Numbered from the stretch's first letter, positions 1 through 8,777 are shown. The stretch: DNA of 64,000 nt from Microtetraspora malaysiensis (GCF_001528665.1 NZ_BBYJ01000006.1:186001-250000), one strand, 5' to 3'. Notes: generated by a model not told the origin, from the sequence alone. Made by a program: numbers and translations.

Positions 1-2
1 CG

Positions 3-1067
3 CCGTCCCTCGACCAGGGCGCCAAGGACCGGGCGCGGGAGGTCGTGGACTGCTCCGGCCGCTGGGTGCTCCCCGGCCTGGTGGAGGGCCACACGCACAT
101 CTTCGAGCACGTGTCGAAGGTGGGGGCGCCGCCGGACGAGGCCCACCTGCGCAGGGGAGTGGTCGCCGCCGCCGACGCGGGCACGGTCGGCGCGTCCACG
201 TTCGCCGCCTTCGACGCGTACGTGGTCGGCCGGGCCGAGATGCGGCTGGTGAACTTCCTCAACGTGTCGGTGCTCGGCCTGATCGACTTCCGCTTCGGAG
301 AGCTGCTGAACCCCGCGACGCTGGTCCCGGAGGACGCGCTGGCCGTGGCCAGGGAGAACCCGGGTGTGGTGCGCGGCTTCAAGATCCGGCTGTCGGAGGA
401 TGTCGTCGGCCCGGCCTGGCGGTCCCTGCTGAAGACGTCGCTCGAACTCGCCGACGAGGCGGGCCTGCCCCTCATGGTCCACATCGGCGAGACCGAGGAG
501 CCGCTGCCCGACGTGCTGCCGATGCTCCGCCCCGGCGACATCGTCGCCCACTGCTACACCGGCAAGCCGCACGGCATCCTCGACGACGGCAAGGTCATCC
601 CCGCCGTACAGGAGGCCAGGGCGCGCGGCGTGCTGTTCGACAGCGCGCACGGCAAGAGCAACCTCAGCTTCGAGGTCGCCCGGCAGGCCATCGCCGAAGG
701 CTTCCTCCCGGACCTGCTCACCTCCGACACCAGCGGACGCAACTGGCGCGGACCGGTGTTCGACCTGATCACCAGCGCGGCCAAGCTGCTCGCGCTCGGC
801 ATGCCGATGGACGAGATCGCGCCGCGCATGACGATCGCCCCCGCCCGCGTCCTCGGCCTCGACACCGAGGGGTACGGAACCCTCGTCGAAGGGGGCCCCG
901 CCCACGTCACGGTGCTCGCCGAGACCGACGAGACGGTGCTGCCCGACGCTGCGGGCAACTCGATCGTCGCGCCCCGGCTCGAACCCGCCCTCATCCTGCA
1001 CAAGGGCCGCAAGGTCGAGTCGACCCCGTGGCGGGGCCTGGCGGCGGAGCCGGCCGGCTCCCGGTGA
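3..1067 (+). CDS. Amidohydrolase/deacetylase-family metallohydrolase (5' end outside window)
   Basis: The reading frame is already open at base 3 and reads PSLDQGAKDRAREVVDCSGRW before the metal-binding HTHIFEH motif. The GTG at 45 is therefore an internal Val and the true start lies upstream of the window. Other amidohydrolase landmarks follow in order: GFKIRLS (candidate carboxylated Lys), MVHIGET and AHCYTGK (metal His), FDSAHGKSN, and TSDTSG (catalytic Asp). The layout fits the COG3964-type dihydroorotase-like family, which hydrolyses N-acyl or O-acyl small molecules in the cytoplasm. The substrate cannot be read from sequence. The stop overlaps the next gene's GTG (GTGA), so translation is probably coupled to the aldolase gene that follows. 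Confidence 0.85.
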   Translation, partial: PSLDQGAKDRAREVVDCSGRWVLPGLVEGHTHIFEHVSKVGAPPDEAHLRRGVVAAADAGTVGASTFAAFDAYVVGRAEMRLVNFLNVSVLGLIDFRFGELLNPATLVPEDALAVARENPGVVRGFKIRLSEDVVGPAWRSLLKTSLELADEAGLPLMVHIGETEEPLPDVLPMLRPGDIVAHCYTGKPHGILDDGKVIPAVQEARARGVLFDSAHGKSNLSFEVARQAIAEGFLPDLLTSDTSGRNWRGPVFDLITSAAKLLALGMPMDEIAPRMTIAPARVLGLDTEGYGTLVEGGPAHVTVLAETDETVLPDAAGNSIVAPRLEPALILHKGRKVESTPWRGLAAEPAGSR

Positions 1068-1882
1068 CCTGGACCACCCCGGTGACGGACGCCCGGCGGC
1101 GGCTGCGGGCCGCGCTCGCCGCCGGGCGCCGGGTCACCGGTACGTTCGTCAAGCTGCCGACGATCGACTGCGTGGACCTGGCCCGCCAGGCCGGGCTCGA
1201 CTTCGTCGTGGTGGACGGCGAGCACTCCGCCCTCACCGACGAGACCGTCCTCGCGCTGGTACGGCACGCCGCCGTCACGGGGCTGCCCGCCCTGGTCCGG
1301 GTGCCCTCGGTGGACCCGGCGTGGATCAACCGCGTGCTGGAGAGCGGCGCGGCCGGAGTGCAGCTCTCGATGCTGACCCGCGCCGCCGAGACGTCCGCCC
1401 TGGTCGCGGCCACGCGGTACGCGCCGCACGGCGAGCGCAGCGTCAGCCTGGCGCACCCGGCGGCGGGCTTCGGCGCGGCAGACCTGGCCGCGTACCTGGC
1501 CGCCGAGGAACTCGACCCGCCGCTGCTCGTCGGGCAGATCGAGACCGCGACGACCCGCGACCCGCTCACGGACCTCGTCCGCGGCCTCGACGTCGCCTTC
1601 GTCGGCACCACCGACCTCGCGGTCGGCCTCGGCCTCGCCGGGGCCGCCGACCAGACGGCGCTCGCGGCGCGGGTCGCCGAGATCTCCGCGGCCGCCCGCG
1701 CGACCGGGACGGCCTTCGGCGGCTGGGTGGCCCGCCCGGAAGCCGCGCTGATCACCGCGGCCGGGCTCGGCTCGGCCGCGTACGTCATCGCCGGGTCCGA
1801 CCTGCAGTTCCTCGGATCCGCGCTGCGCGCCACCGCGGCCGTGGCGCGCGACCTGCCCAGTCCGGAATCGGGAGCCCGGTGA
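1064..1882 (+). CDS. HpcH/HpaI-family aldolase
   Basis: Predicted class II (metal-dependent) pyruvate aldolase or citrate-lyase-like TIM barrel of about 272 residues. Visible family landmarks are DFVVVDGEHS near the N-terminus, RVPSVDPAWINRVLESGAAG, the metal-ligand segment QIETATTRD, and FVGTTDLAVGLGL. In related pathways such enzymes split 4-hydroxy-2-oxo acids made by ring meta-cleavage into pyruvate or oxaloacetate plus an aldehyde; that role is inferred from the Rieske and extradiol-type genes downstream. I chose GTG 1064 because it overlaps the stop of the amidohydrolase as GTGA; GTG 1082 is an alternative without a visible Shine-Dalgarno. Confidence 0.82.
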   Translation: MTWTTPVTDARRRLRAALAAGRRVTGTFVKLPTIDCVDLARQAGLDFVVVDGEHSALTDETVLALVRHAAVTGLPALVRVPSVDPAWINRVLESGAAGVQLSMLTRAAETSALVAATRYAPHGERSVSLAHPAAGFGAADLAAYLAAEELDPPLLVGQIETATTRDPLTDLVRGLDVAFVGTTDLAVGLGLAGAADQTALAARVAEISAAARATGTAFGGWVARPEAALITAAGLGSAAYVIAGSDLQFLGSALRATAAVARDLPSPESGAR

Positions 1883-1905
1883 AGGACGCCGAGAAAGGAA
1901 CGACC

Positions 1906-2280
1906 ATGTTCAACCAGCACCTGTACGGCGTCGCGGTGAACTGGGACGACATCCCCGCGACCGAGATCCGCCCCGGAGTGCGGCGCAAGGTGTACTCCAC
2001 CGACGAGATCATGCTCGCCTGGCACGAGCTGGCCGTCGGGATGACCCTCAACCCGCACCACCACGACGACTTCGACCAGCTCGTGCTCATCCACCAGGGC
2101 CGCTGCACGTACTACGTGGACGGCGTGGGCCACGACCTCGGGCCGGGCTCGATGCTGCTGGTGCCCAAGGGGGCCGAGCACTACATCGAGCCCGTCGAGG
2201 GGCCGTGCGTCAACGTGGACGTCTTCGCGCCGCCGCGCGCGGACTTCCGTGACGCCGTCTGGCTCCCGGAAGGCCCCTGA
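1906..2280 (+). CDS. Small single-domain cupin protein
   Basis: A 124-residue protein with a classic cupin motif: metal-binding histidines in LNPHHHDDFDQ, then a glycine in VLIHQGRCTYYVDG, and the second motif PGSMLLVPKGAEHYIEP ending in a conserved His. It starts at ATG 1906 after an AAAGGA ribosome site 6-7 nt upstream, 23 bp behind the aldolase. Single-domain cupins of this kind in catabolic operons act as dioxygenases, isomerases or sugar-acid binding proteins. Nothing in this sequence decides between these, so the function is left open. Confidence 0.8.
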   Translation: MFNQHLYGVAVNWDDIPATEIRPGVRRKVYSTDEIMLAWHELAVGMTLNPHHHDDFDQLVLIHQGRCTYYVDGVGHDLGPGSMLLVPKGAEHYIEPVEGPCVNVDVFAPPRADFRDAVWLPEGP

Positions 2281-2322
2281 CCGGTAGGTGACCGACCGCC
2301 CGTGCGTGCCGTTCGACCGGCC

Positions 2323-2348
2323 GGCGGGGCGGCCCGCCCGGCCCCGCC
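2323..2348 (+). terminator. GC-rich hairpin after the cupin gene
   Basis: Arms 2323-2330 (GGCGGGGC) and 2341-2348 (GCCCCGCC) pair perfectly over 8 bp around a 10-nt loop, 43 bp after the cupin stop. There is no T-tract. It may end or attenuate the first three-gene transcript, but short GC hairpins are common by chance in this genome. Confidence 0.3.
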
Positions 2349-2467
2349 ATCGGCGCGGGGCCGATCCGGGGAGCCACGTGCCCGTCGGGTGCCCCCGCCA
2401 GGGCGGCGCGAGCGTGCCCGCGCGTCGCGGGACGGATTTCCCCTGAACAGGGATGAGCCGGACCCTC

Positions 2468-2497
2468 TTGACATTCCACAAGGCTCCGGGCCAGCAT
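2468..2497 (+). promoter_or_regulatory. Possible promoter before the Rieske dioxygenase genes
   Basis: TTGACA at 2468-2473 is a perfect -35 hexamer and CAGCAT at 2492-2497, 18 bp later, is a partial -10. It lies in the 278-bp non-coding gap between the cupin and the dioxygenase alpha gene. If real, the second half of the cluster has its own start of transcription. The -10 match is weak. Confidence 0.35.
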
Positions 2498-2558
2498 CAC
2501 ATTGCGAGACGGTATCTCGAATTCTCGCTCAAATCGCAAGAAGGGCCAGACCGCGGCG

Positions 2559-3881
2559 ATGACGCAGTTGACACATACGGACCCCGGTGGAACGCCCAAC
2601 CGCTCCCTCGTCCACGAGGACTGGGACGCGTTGACGTTCAAGGTGCACAGGTCGGCCTACCGGTCGCCCGCCCTGTTCCAGCAGGAGACGTCCCGCATCT
2701 GGGGCCACACCTGGCTGTACCTGGGGCACGAGACCGAGATCCCGAACCCGGGCGACTTCAAGTCCCGCACGCTCGGCGGCCGGCCGCTCATCTTCTGCCG
2801 CGACTCCTCCGGCAAGATCCAGGTGTTCTTCAACGCCTGCACCCACCGCGGCACCATCCTGTGCCGGCACAACGAGGGCAACACCAAGTTCTTCCAGTGC
2901 TTCTACCACGCCTGGGCGTTCAGCAACTCCGGCGAGCTGGCCGCGCTGCCCGGTGACGAGGCGTACGCCGACGTCCCCGGCTTCAAGGAGCGGCACCGGC
3001 TGCGCTCCGTCCCGCGCGTGGACAGCCACGAGGGCTTCGTCTTCATCTCCTTCGACCCGGACGTGCCGGACCTGCTGACCCACCTCGGCGAGGCCGCGCA
3101 CTACATGTCGCTCACCGCCAAGATCGGCCCGCAGGGCATGCAGACCGTCCCCGGCGTCCAGCTCTACTCGGTCAAGGGCAACTGGAAGCTCGCCGTCGAG
3201 AACGCCATGGACGGCTACCACTTCGCCCCCACCCACAACACTTTCGTGGGCTATCTGCGCGAGACCGGCTTCGCGGTCACCGACGACGACCAGTACGCCT
3301 ACGACCTCGGCGACGGCCACGGGCTGCTCATCCTGACCGGGCACAACGGCCGCATCGGCATGGTGTGGGAGCCGCGCTTCGGCCCGGAGGAGAAGGAGCG
3401 CATCGCCGCCAAGCGGCAGGAGATGGAGCAGCGCCTCGGCAAGGAGCTCGCCGCCGAGGTCGCCGACGCCAGCCGGATCCTGTTCGTGTTCCCCAACCTG
3501 CTGCTGTTCGACCTGGAGGCGCTGACCATCCGGCAGATCGAGCCGGTCGAGGCGGGCCGCACGGACGTGCGGGCCTGGCAGTTCGTCGAGACCGGCGAGC
3601 CGGACGAGGTCCGGGCGCTGCGCATCAAGACGATGGTCAGCTTCGTCGGCCCCGGAGGGCTCGCGACCCCCGACGACATCGAGGCGTACGAGGCGGTGCA
3701 GCGCGGCATCGAGGCCACCGCGGACTCGGCCGACCCCGCCTGGGACTGGAGCGACATGTCGCGCGGCATGGCGAACGAGAAGCAGGGCAACCAGGGCCGC
3801 TCCATCGACGAGGGCGCGATGCGCAGCTTCTGGCGGCAGTGGTCGCGTCGCGTCGAGGGCGACGGAACCCCGGGTGCCTGA
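2559..3881 (+). CDS. Aromatic-ring-hydroxylating dioxygenase, alpha subunit (Rieske)
   Basis: Catalytic large subunit of a Rieske non-haem iron dioxygenase, 440 residues. The [2Fe-2S] ligands are in CTHRG ... FQCFYHAW (C-x-H then C-x2-H). The mononuclear iron facial triad begins with DGYHFAPTH (D-x2-H-x4-H arrangement). The enzyme would use NADH-derived electrons to add both atoms of O2 to an aromatic ring, giving a cis-dihydrodiol. No ferredoxin or reductase gene is in the window, so these must lie elsewhere. ATG 2559 is the chosen start; an upstream TTG at 2502 is in frame but has no ribosome site. The matching beta subunit follows 46 bp downstream. Confidence 0.9.
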   Translation: MTQLTHTDPGGTPNRSLVHEDWDALTFKVHRSAYRSPALFQQETSRIWGHTWLYLGHETEIPNPGDFKSRTLGGRPLIFCRDSSGKIQVFFNACTHRGTILCRHNEGNTKFFQCFYHAWAFSNSGELAALPGDEAYADVPGFKERHRLRSVPRVDSHEGFVFISFDPDVPDLLTHLGEAAHYMSLTAKIGPQGMQTVPGVQLYSVKGNWKLAVENAMDGYHFAPTHNTFVGYLRETGFAVTDDDQYAYDLGDGHGLLILTGHNGRIGMVWEPRFGPEEKERIAAKRQEMEQRLGKELAAEVADASRILFVFPNLLLFDLEALTIRQIEPVEAGRTDVRAWQFVETGEPDEVRALRIKTMVSFVGPGGLATPDDIEAYEAVQRGIEATADSADPAWDWSDMSRGMANEKQGNQGRSIDEGAMRSFWRQWSRRVEGDGTPGA

Positions 3882-3927
3882 GCGGCCGGGACGGGTGGAG
3901 AGCATGGACCAGCGTAAGGAGAGCACC

Positions 3928-4413
3928 ATGGGCCGCCGCACGGTGACCAGGGCGGAAGCCGAGGACTTCCTCTACCGGGAGGCGATGCTGCTCGACGAGT
4001 GGCGCCTGGACGAGTGGCTGGCCCTCTTCGAGGAGGGCGGCCGCATGGAGGTCACCACCACCGACTGGAACGGATGGGACAGCTCCTCGGCCGGCGCCTT
4101 CATGTGCGATGACCACGACCTGCTCAAGGCCAGGGTGAAGCGGCTCAAGAGCCGCAAGGCGCACGCCGAGAACCCGCACTCCCGCACCCACCGGATGATC
4201 TCCAACGTGATCATCCTGGAGCAGGGGGACGAGACGGTCTGGGTCGCCGCCAACTTCATCATCCACCGCTACCGCGACAACCAGGCGTTCTCGTACGTCG
4301 GCCGCTACGAGCACGTCCTGCTGGTCGACGACGGGCTCAGGTTCCGGCTCCGCAGGTCGATCCCGACCATGGAGACGATGGCCCCGGGCGCCCGGCTGAG
4401 CTTCATCCTCTGA
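3928..4413 (+). CDS. Aromatic-ring-hydroxylating dioxygenase, beta subunit
   Basis: Small SnoaL/NTF2-fold structural subunit (161 residues) of the preceding Rieske enzyme. It shows the family opening (AEDFLYREAMLLDEWRLDEWL) and the conserved SRTHRMISNV segment. Beta subunits form the base of the alpha3beta3 hexamer and influence substrate choice. ATG 3928 is preferred over the in-frame ATG 3904 because AAGGAG at 3916-3921 sits 6 nt before it. Confidence 0.88.
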   Translation: MGRRTVTRAEAEDFLYREAMLLDEWRLDEWLALFEEGGRMEVTTTDWNGWDSSSAGAFMCDDHDLLKARVKRLKSRKAHAENPHSRTHRMISNVIILEQGDETVWVAANFIIHRYRDNQAFSYVGRYEHVLLVDDGLRFRLRRSIPTMETMAPGARLSFIL

Positions 4414-4423
4414 GGCGGCGTCC

Positions 4424-4717
4424 ATGATCAGGCACACGCTGGTGTTCCGGTTCCGCGACGACGTCCCCGAGGAGACCGTCGCCGCCGTCCTCGCGGAGCT
4501 GGCCACCTTCCCGGCGAAGTACCCCACGATGCGCAACTGGGCCAGTGGCCGCAACATCAGCACCCGCGACACCACGATGACGCACGGGTTCGTCGTCGAG
4601 TTCGACACCGAGCAGGATCTCCTGGACTACCTCGGCAGCGACTCCCACGAGGAGTTCGTACGCGAGCGCTGGCGCCCGGTTATCGACCGGCAGGCGATCG
4701 TCACCTTCGCGTACTGA
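4424..4717 (+). CDS. Dabb (stress-responsive A/B barrel) domain protein
   Basis: A 97-residue dimeric alpha/beta-barrel type protein. The opening MIRHTLVFRFRDDVPEE and the closing segment with HEEFVRERWRP and a hydrophobic last strand are typical of the Dabb family. Members range from plant stress proteins to enzymes of polyketide and aromatic metabolism, so the exact role is unknown. It starts 10 bp after the dioxygenase beta gene and is clearly part of the operon. It may act on a product or intermediate of the ring-cleavage pathway. Confidence 0.8.
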   Translation: MIRHTLVFRFRDDVPEETVAAVLAELATFPAKYPTMRNWASGRNISTRDTTMTHGFVVEFDTEQDLLDYLGSDSHEEFVRERWRPVIDRQAIVTFAY

Positions 4718-4757
4718 CGTGCGCGCCCCCTACGACCACGACCGATGAGGAACTGAC

Positions 4758-5648
4758 ATGACGACTGACGGCGCCCGCCGCAGGGGGCCCCACAGCATGG
4801 AGTACGCACGGATCCTGGTCCCGGACATGGCCGAGACCATCGAGTTCCTGCGCTACCACGTCGGCCTCCAGCTGGAGCGGCACACCGACGAGTACGCCTA
4901 CCTGCGCGCCGACATCGAGCACCACTGCATCGAGCTGATCAGCGACCCGAGCCTTTCGGCGTCGCACACCGTCGCGATCGGCTTCAGCGTCGAGTCCGCC
5001 GAGGTGCTCGCCGACCTGCGCGAGCGGGTGACCGCCGCCGGTCTCGAGGCGCTGGCGCTCCAGGACCGGATGAAGGGCCTGTGCCAGGACGGCTTCGCCG
5101 TACGCGACCCGAACGGCCTGATCATCGAGCTGTTCACCGAGTTCCAGGAGTACGCCGAGCCGCCGACGATCGAGCTGCGCCCGCGCAAGCTGGTGCACCC
5201 CTTCCTCGCCACGGACAAGTACGACGAGTGCCTGGAGTTCTACACCAAGGTCCTCGGCTTCCAGGTCTCGGACTACGTCGGCGACATCTCGGCGTTCCTC
5301 CGCTCGGAGGACCGGTTCCACCACAGCCTCGCGCTGCAGCGGAACAAGGAGTACTTCGTCGCGCACCTGTGCTTCATGATGAAGAGCTTCGACCACGTCA
5401 TGCGCGGTCGGGCGCGGGCGCTGCACAAGAAGGTGCCGATCCCCTCCGACCTGGTCAACCACTCCGCGTCCACGTCGATCGCGTTCTACATGTTCGAGCC
5501 CAAGCACGGGCCGCGGTACGAGCTGTGCGACGGCCACCGGGTCTTCACGCCCGAAGAGCACGAGACGCACCGGGCCCGCCGCATGGTCGCCGACCCGCGC
5601 AACATCGACGTGTGGCGCGCGGCCGACAACGACTGGGACCGTTTCTGA
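4758..5648 (+). CDS. Extradiol-type VOC-family ring-cleavage dioxygenase
   Basis: Two tandem vicinal-oxygen-chelate modules (about residues 14-130 and 144-275), as in type I extradiol dioxygenases such as BphC. The three expected iron ligands can be placed at H147 (KLVHPFL), H203 (VAHLCF) and E255 (RYELCDG), so the enzyme should be active. It would open a catechol between the hydroxylated and the neighbouring carbon (meta-cleavage), which suits a Rieske enzyme upstream and an aldolase at the start of the cluster. ATG 4758 follows GAGGA with 7-nt spacing. The gene ends the operon, just before two strong hairpins. Confidence 0.85.
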   Translation: MTTDGARRRGPHSMEYARILVPDMAETIEFLRYHVGLQLERHTDEYAYLRADIEHHCIELISDPSLSASHTVAIGFSVESAEVLADLRERVTAAGLEALALQDRMKGLCQDGFAVRDPNGLIIELFTEFQEYAEPPTIELRPRKLVHPFLATDKYDECLEFYTKVLGFQVSDYVGDISAFLRSEDRFHHSLALQRNKEYFVAHLCFMMKSFDHVMRGRARALHKKVPIPSDLVNHSASTSIAFYMFEPKHGPRYELCDGHRVFTPEEHETHRARRMVADPRNIDVWRAADNDWDRF

Positions 5649-5677
5649 CCCGGCGCCACGCGAGGCACGGCGCCGGG
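5649..5677 (+). terminator. Hairpin directly after the extradiol dioxygenase
   Basis: Arms 5649-5657 (CCCGGCGCC) and 5669-5677 pair perfectly over 9 bp with an 11-nt loop, starting at the base after the stop codon. It is the first of two tandem hairpins in the short gap between convergent genes. Confidence 0.6.
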
Positions 5678-5688
5678 CTCTGACCGGG

Positions 5689-5725
5689 GCGGCGCGGATC
5701 CCCTACCGGCAGGGATCCGCGCCGC
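5689..5725 (+). terminator. Strong bidirectional hairpin between convergent genes
   Basis: Arms 5689-5702 and 5712-5725 pair perfectly over 14 bp with a 9-nt loop and are followed on the plus strand by CTTCGTTT. It lies between the catabolic operon (plus) and the aldo/keto reductase (minus), so it can serve both transcripts. Confidence 0.75.
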
Positions 5726-5750
5726 GCCTTCGTTTCCGGCGCGCGGCTCG

Positions 5751-6749
5751 CTACGGCCGGCTCGCCGGGCTCACCGTCTTGGCCGGGTCGCGTTCGACCA
5801 CCGGGCCGAGGATCTCGTCGATCTTGCGCATGGTGTCGGCGTCGAGCTTGACCCCGGCCGCCTTCACGTTGTCGCGGACCTGCTCGGGACGGGTCGCGCC
5901 CACGATCGCCGACGACACGTTGGGGTTCTGCAGCACCCAGGCCACGGCGAGCTGGGCCATGGTGAGCCCGTGGTCGGCCGCGACCGGCTTCAGCTCCTGC
6001 ACCCGGCGCAGCACCTCGTCGGACATGAGGCCGTCGATGAACCGCGACCCGGTGGTGTCCGTCGCCCGCGAGCCGGCGGGCGGCGGCTGCCCGGGCAGGT
6101 ACTTGCCGGTCAGCACACCCTGCGCGATGGGCGACCACACGATCTGGCCGAGCCCCTCGCGCTCGCTCAGCGGCACGACCTCGGCCTCGATGACCCGCCA
6201 CAGCATCGAGTACTGCGGCTGGTTCGAGACGAGGCGGTCGAAGCCCATCGACTCGGCGATCTTCAACGCCTGGGAGATCTGGTCGGCGCTCCACTCGCTG
6301 ACACCGACGTAGAGCACCTTGCCCTGCCGTACGAGGTCGTCGAAGGCCCGGAGGGTCTCCTCCAAGGGAGTCTCAGAGTCGAAGCGGTGCGCCTGATAGA
6401 GGTCCACATAGTCCGTGCCGAGCCGCCGCAGCGACCCGTTGATCGACTCCATGATGTGCTTGCGTGACAGGCCGCGGTCGTTGCGGCCGGGCCCGGTCGG
6501 CCAGTAGACCTTCGTGAAGATCTCCAGAGACTCGCGGCGCACGCCCTTCAGCGCCCGGCCGAGCACCTCCTCGGCCTTCGTGCCCGCGTAGACGTCCGCG
6601 GTGTCGAAGGTCGTGATGCCCTCATCCAGGGCCGCGCGCACGCACGCGTGCGCGGCGTCCTCCTCAACCTGGGAACCGTGCGTGATCCAGTTGCCGTAGC
6701 TGATCTCACTGACCATGAGACCGCTCCGGCCGAGATGGCGGAATTCCAT
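5751..6749 (-). CDS. Aldo/keto reductase (Kv-beta/YghZ-like group)
   Basis: NAD(P)H-dependent carbonyl reductase with a TIM barrel, 332 residues. The catalytic tetrad is visible as D and Y in FDTADVYAG, K in IFTKVYW, and H in LYQAHRFD. The cofactor-binding end (SSAIVGATRPEQVRDN) is also intact. The sequence style (HIMESINGSLRRLGTDYVDLYQ, VSNQPQYSM) is that of the potassium-channel beta-like AKR branch, whose bacterial members reduce aldehydes such as methylglyoxal. It lies 27 nt behind the multicopper oxidase gene on the same strand and is probably co-transcribed. No clear ribosome site is seen before ATG 6749. Confidence 0.88.
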   Translation of the reverse strand: MEFRHLGRSGLMVSEISYGNWITHGSQVEEDAAHACVRAALDEGITTFDTADVYAGTKAEEVLGRALKGVRRESLEIFTKVYWPTGPGRNDRGLSRKHIMESINGSLRRLGTDYVDLYQAHRFDSETPLEETLRAFDDLVRQGKVLYVGVSEWSADQISQALKIAESMGFDRLVSNQPQYSMLWRVIEAEVVPLSEREGLGQIVWSPIAQGVLTGKYLPGQPPPAGSRATDTTGSRFIDGLMSDEVLRRVQELKPVAADHGLTMAQLAVAWVLQNPNVSSAIVGATRPEQVRDNVKAAGVKLDADTMRKIDEILGPVVERDPAKTVSPASRP

Positions 6750-6776
6750 AAGCGGAACACTAGAACACCCGGTCGA

Positions 6777-8777
6777 TCAGGCGGTGCGCTGGTGTGCCAG
6801 GCGCATCGCCGCGATCCCCGGCGGGAAGACGATGATCGGCCGCATCATCCCCATGTCCTGGTGTTCCAGCAGGTGGCAGTGGTAGGCGTACCGCCCGGTG
6901 CCGCCCACGAACGTGCCGGCGATCTCCACGACCTCCGCGTCGCCGAGCCGGACCACGTCCTTCCAGCCCTTCTCTCCCTCCTCGACCACGCCCGTCTCCT
7001 TGAACTCGAGGGGCCGGGTGGTGCCGCAGAGCTTCATGTCGAACCCGCTGACGTCGTAGACGTCCCGCGACAGGATCTGGAAGCGCATCAGGTGGATGTG
7101 CATCGGGTGCAGCGCCGTGGCGACGTTGATGAACGTCCACTGCTCGCACTTGCCCAGCTCGCTGTAGAAGTTCACGGTGTCGTCGGGGTTACGGGAGATC
7201 CGCTTGAAGGTCCGCAGCCGGCCGTCCGCCCCCCGGAGCTGCACCACGCCGTCCGACGGGATCCGCACCGACGCCGCGTCCACCTCCGCCATCTCCCACA
7301 TTTCGGCGTGCCGCCCGCCGAGCACCTTCGTGGCGACGATCCGGTGATAGCGGTCCGCGGGCAGCGCGCCGTACGTCAGGCGGGCGAACGAGGACGAGAG
7401 CACCGCGGGAGGGGCGAACGAGTCGGCTCCGCTCCCGGCCGCGACCCGGAACTGCATCATCTGCGGGTACGGCAGGCCGGGCGTGGGCACCCCCGGAGCC
7501 GATTCCCGCGAGATGGGCGGGGCGGGCGGGTTGTCGTCCAGCACGTTCACCAGCCGCAGCCGCCGCCCGCCGGATCCCGAGAAGTCGACCAGGATGTCCA
7601 CCCGCTCCCCGGGCGACAGGATGAGCGGCGAGTCGACGGTAACCGGTGCGGGGAGGAGCCCGGCGTCCGTCCCGATCTGCCGCACCGCCCCTTTCACCGG
7701 CCGCCCGGTCTCCTCATCGATGATCATCATGTGGTAGGTGCGGGTGTTGCAGGCGTTGAGCATTCGGAACCGGTACCAGGCGGGCTTCACGTCCAGATAG
7801 GGCCAGATCGTGCCGTTGACCAGCGTGTACGGCCCGCGGAACCCGGCCGTGACGTGCGGCGGCGCGGCGTCGGCGTAGGTCACCTTGTGCAGCAGGCGGC
7901 CGGTGAGCCGTCCGTCCGCGTCCACCTCGAAGTTGCGGTCGGTGATCACCAGCGGGATCTCGCGGTCGTCGCCCGGGAGCCTGAGCCGGTCCTCCTCATC
8001 GTCCCTGATCAGGTACATGCCGATCAGCCCGGCGAAGAGCGTCCACGTCGAGACGTGCATCGAGTGATCGTGGTACCACAGGGTCGACGCCGGCTGGGAG
8101 TTGAGATACTCCACGATCTGTGTCTCACCGGGGAGCTGCCCGTTCTCCGACCACCCGTCCTGGCCCGCCCCCGTGACGGCGCCGTGCAGGTGCACGACCA
8201 GCCACGGCGGGATCGCGGCCACGTCCGCGCGCGGCGTGCCCCCGCTGCGCCCCGGCACGACGTACGGGTTGGGCTGCACCCCCACCGGGGCGTAGACCTC
8301 CACCGCGGTGACCGGCACCCGCTGGTCGTCGATGACGTTGCGCCAGGCCACCTCCAGCCGCTGCCCGCGCCGCACCTCGATGGTCGGGCCGGGGAAATGC
8401 CCGCCGTAGGTCCACAAGCGGGTCGGCGGGAGCTGCGCGTGCAGCCGCCGGTTCACCGAGCGTAGCTCGATCGTCAGCCGCTGCCCCTGCGGGCGGAGGA
8501 CCGGCGGGACGCGGAGCGCGTCCAGGAAGGGCGTCAGCGTGGTGGTGATCCCGCGGCCCTGCGGGATGTCCGCCGCGGCGGGGGGTACGTTGCCGGTCGG
8601 CGAGGAGCCGGGGCGCTGCGGGCCGTGCGCCGAACTTCCGTGCGGGTCGTCTCCCGATCCGATCGTCCCCGGAGTCTCCCCGCGGACCGACGCCACCACC
8701 CTGCCGCCGCCCCAGCCCACCGCGGTCGCCGCGAGCCCCGCGGCCACGGTCCAGAATCCCCGCCTGCTGGTCCTCAT
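6777..8777 (-). CDS. Tat-exported multicopper oxidase (CotA/phenoxazinone-synthase-like)
   Basis: A 666-residue three-cupredoxin blue copper oxidase. The N-terminus RTSRRGFWTVAAG is a twin-arginine signal. All four copper-binding motifs are present: HLHGA, WYHDHSMHV, HPMHIHLM and YHCHLLEHQDMGMM, the last giving the type 1 copper His, Cys, His and axial Met. Such enzymes oxidise phenols, bilirubin-like compounds or metal ions and reduce O2 to water outside the cytoplasm. A CotA/bilirubin-oxidase-like length and motif spacing fit better than small two-domain laccases. The gene is followed by the aldo/keto reductase; the divergent neighbour at 8978 is unrelated. Confidence 0.9.
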   Translation of the reverse strand: MRTSRRGFWTVAAGLAATAVGWGGGRVVASVRGETPGTIGSGDDPHGSSAHGPQRPGSSPTGNVPPAAADIPQGRGITTTLTPFLDALRVPPVLRPQGQRLTIELRSVNRRLHAQLPPTRLWTYGGHFPGPTIEVRRGQRLEVAWRNVIDDQRVPVTAVEVYAPVGVQPNPYVVPGRSGGTPRADVAAIPPWLVVHLHGAVTGAGQDGWSENGQLPGETQIVEYLNSQPASTLWYHDHSMHVSTWTLFAGLIGMYLIRDDEEDRLRLPGDDREIPLVITDRNFEVDADGRLTGRLLHKVTYADAAPPHVTAGFRGPYTLVNGTIWPYLDVKPAWYRFRMLNACNTRTYHMMIIDEETGRPVKGAVRQIGTDAGLLPAPVTVDSPLILSPGERVDILVDFSGSGGRRLRLVNVLDDNPPAPPISRESAPGVPTPGLPYPQMMQFRVAAGSGADSFAPPAVLSSSFARLTYGALPADRYHRIVATKVLGGRHAEMWEMAEVDAASVRIPSDGVVQLRGADGRLRTFKRISRNPDDTVNFYSELGKCEQWTFINVATALHPMHIHLMRFQILSRDVYDVSGFDMKLCGTTRPLEFKETGVVEEGEKGWKDVVRLGDAEVVEIAGTFVGGTGRYAYHCHLLEHQDMGMMRPIIVFPPGIAAMRLAHQRTA

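Noticed and set aside
28-240. GTG at 45 as the start of the amidohydrolase
   Set aside because: The frame is open upstream and encodes the usual residues before the HTH motif, so the gene simply begins outside the window.
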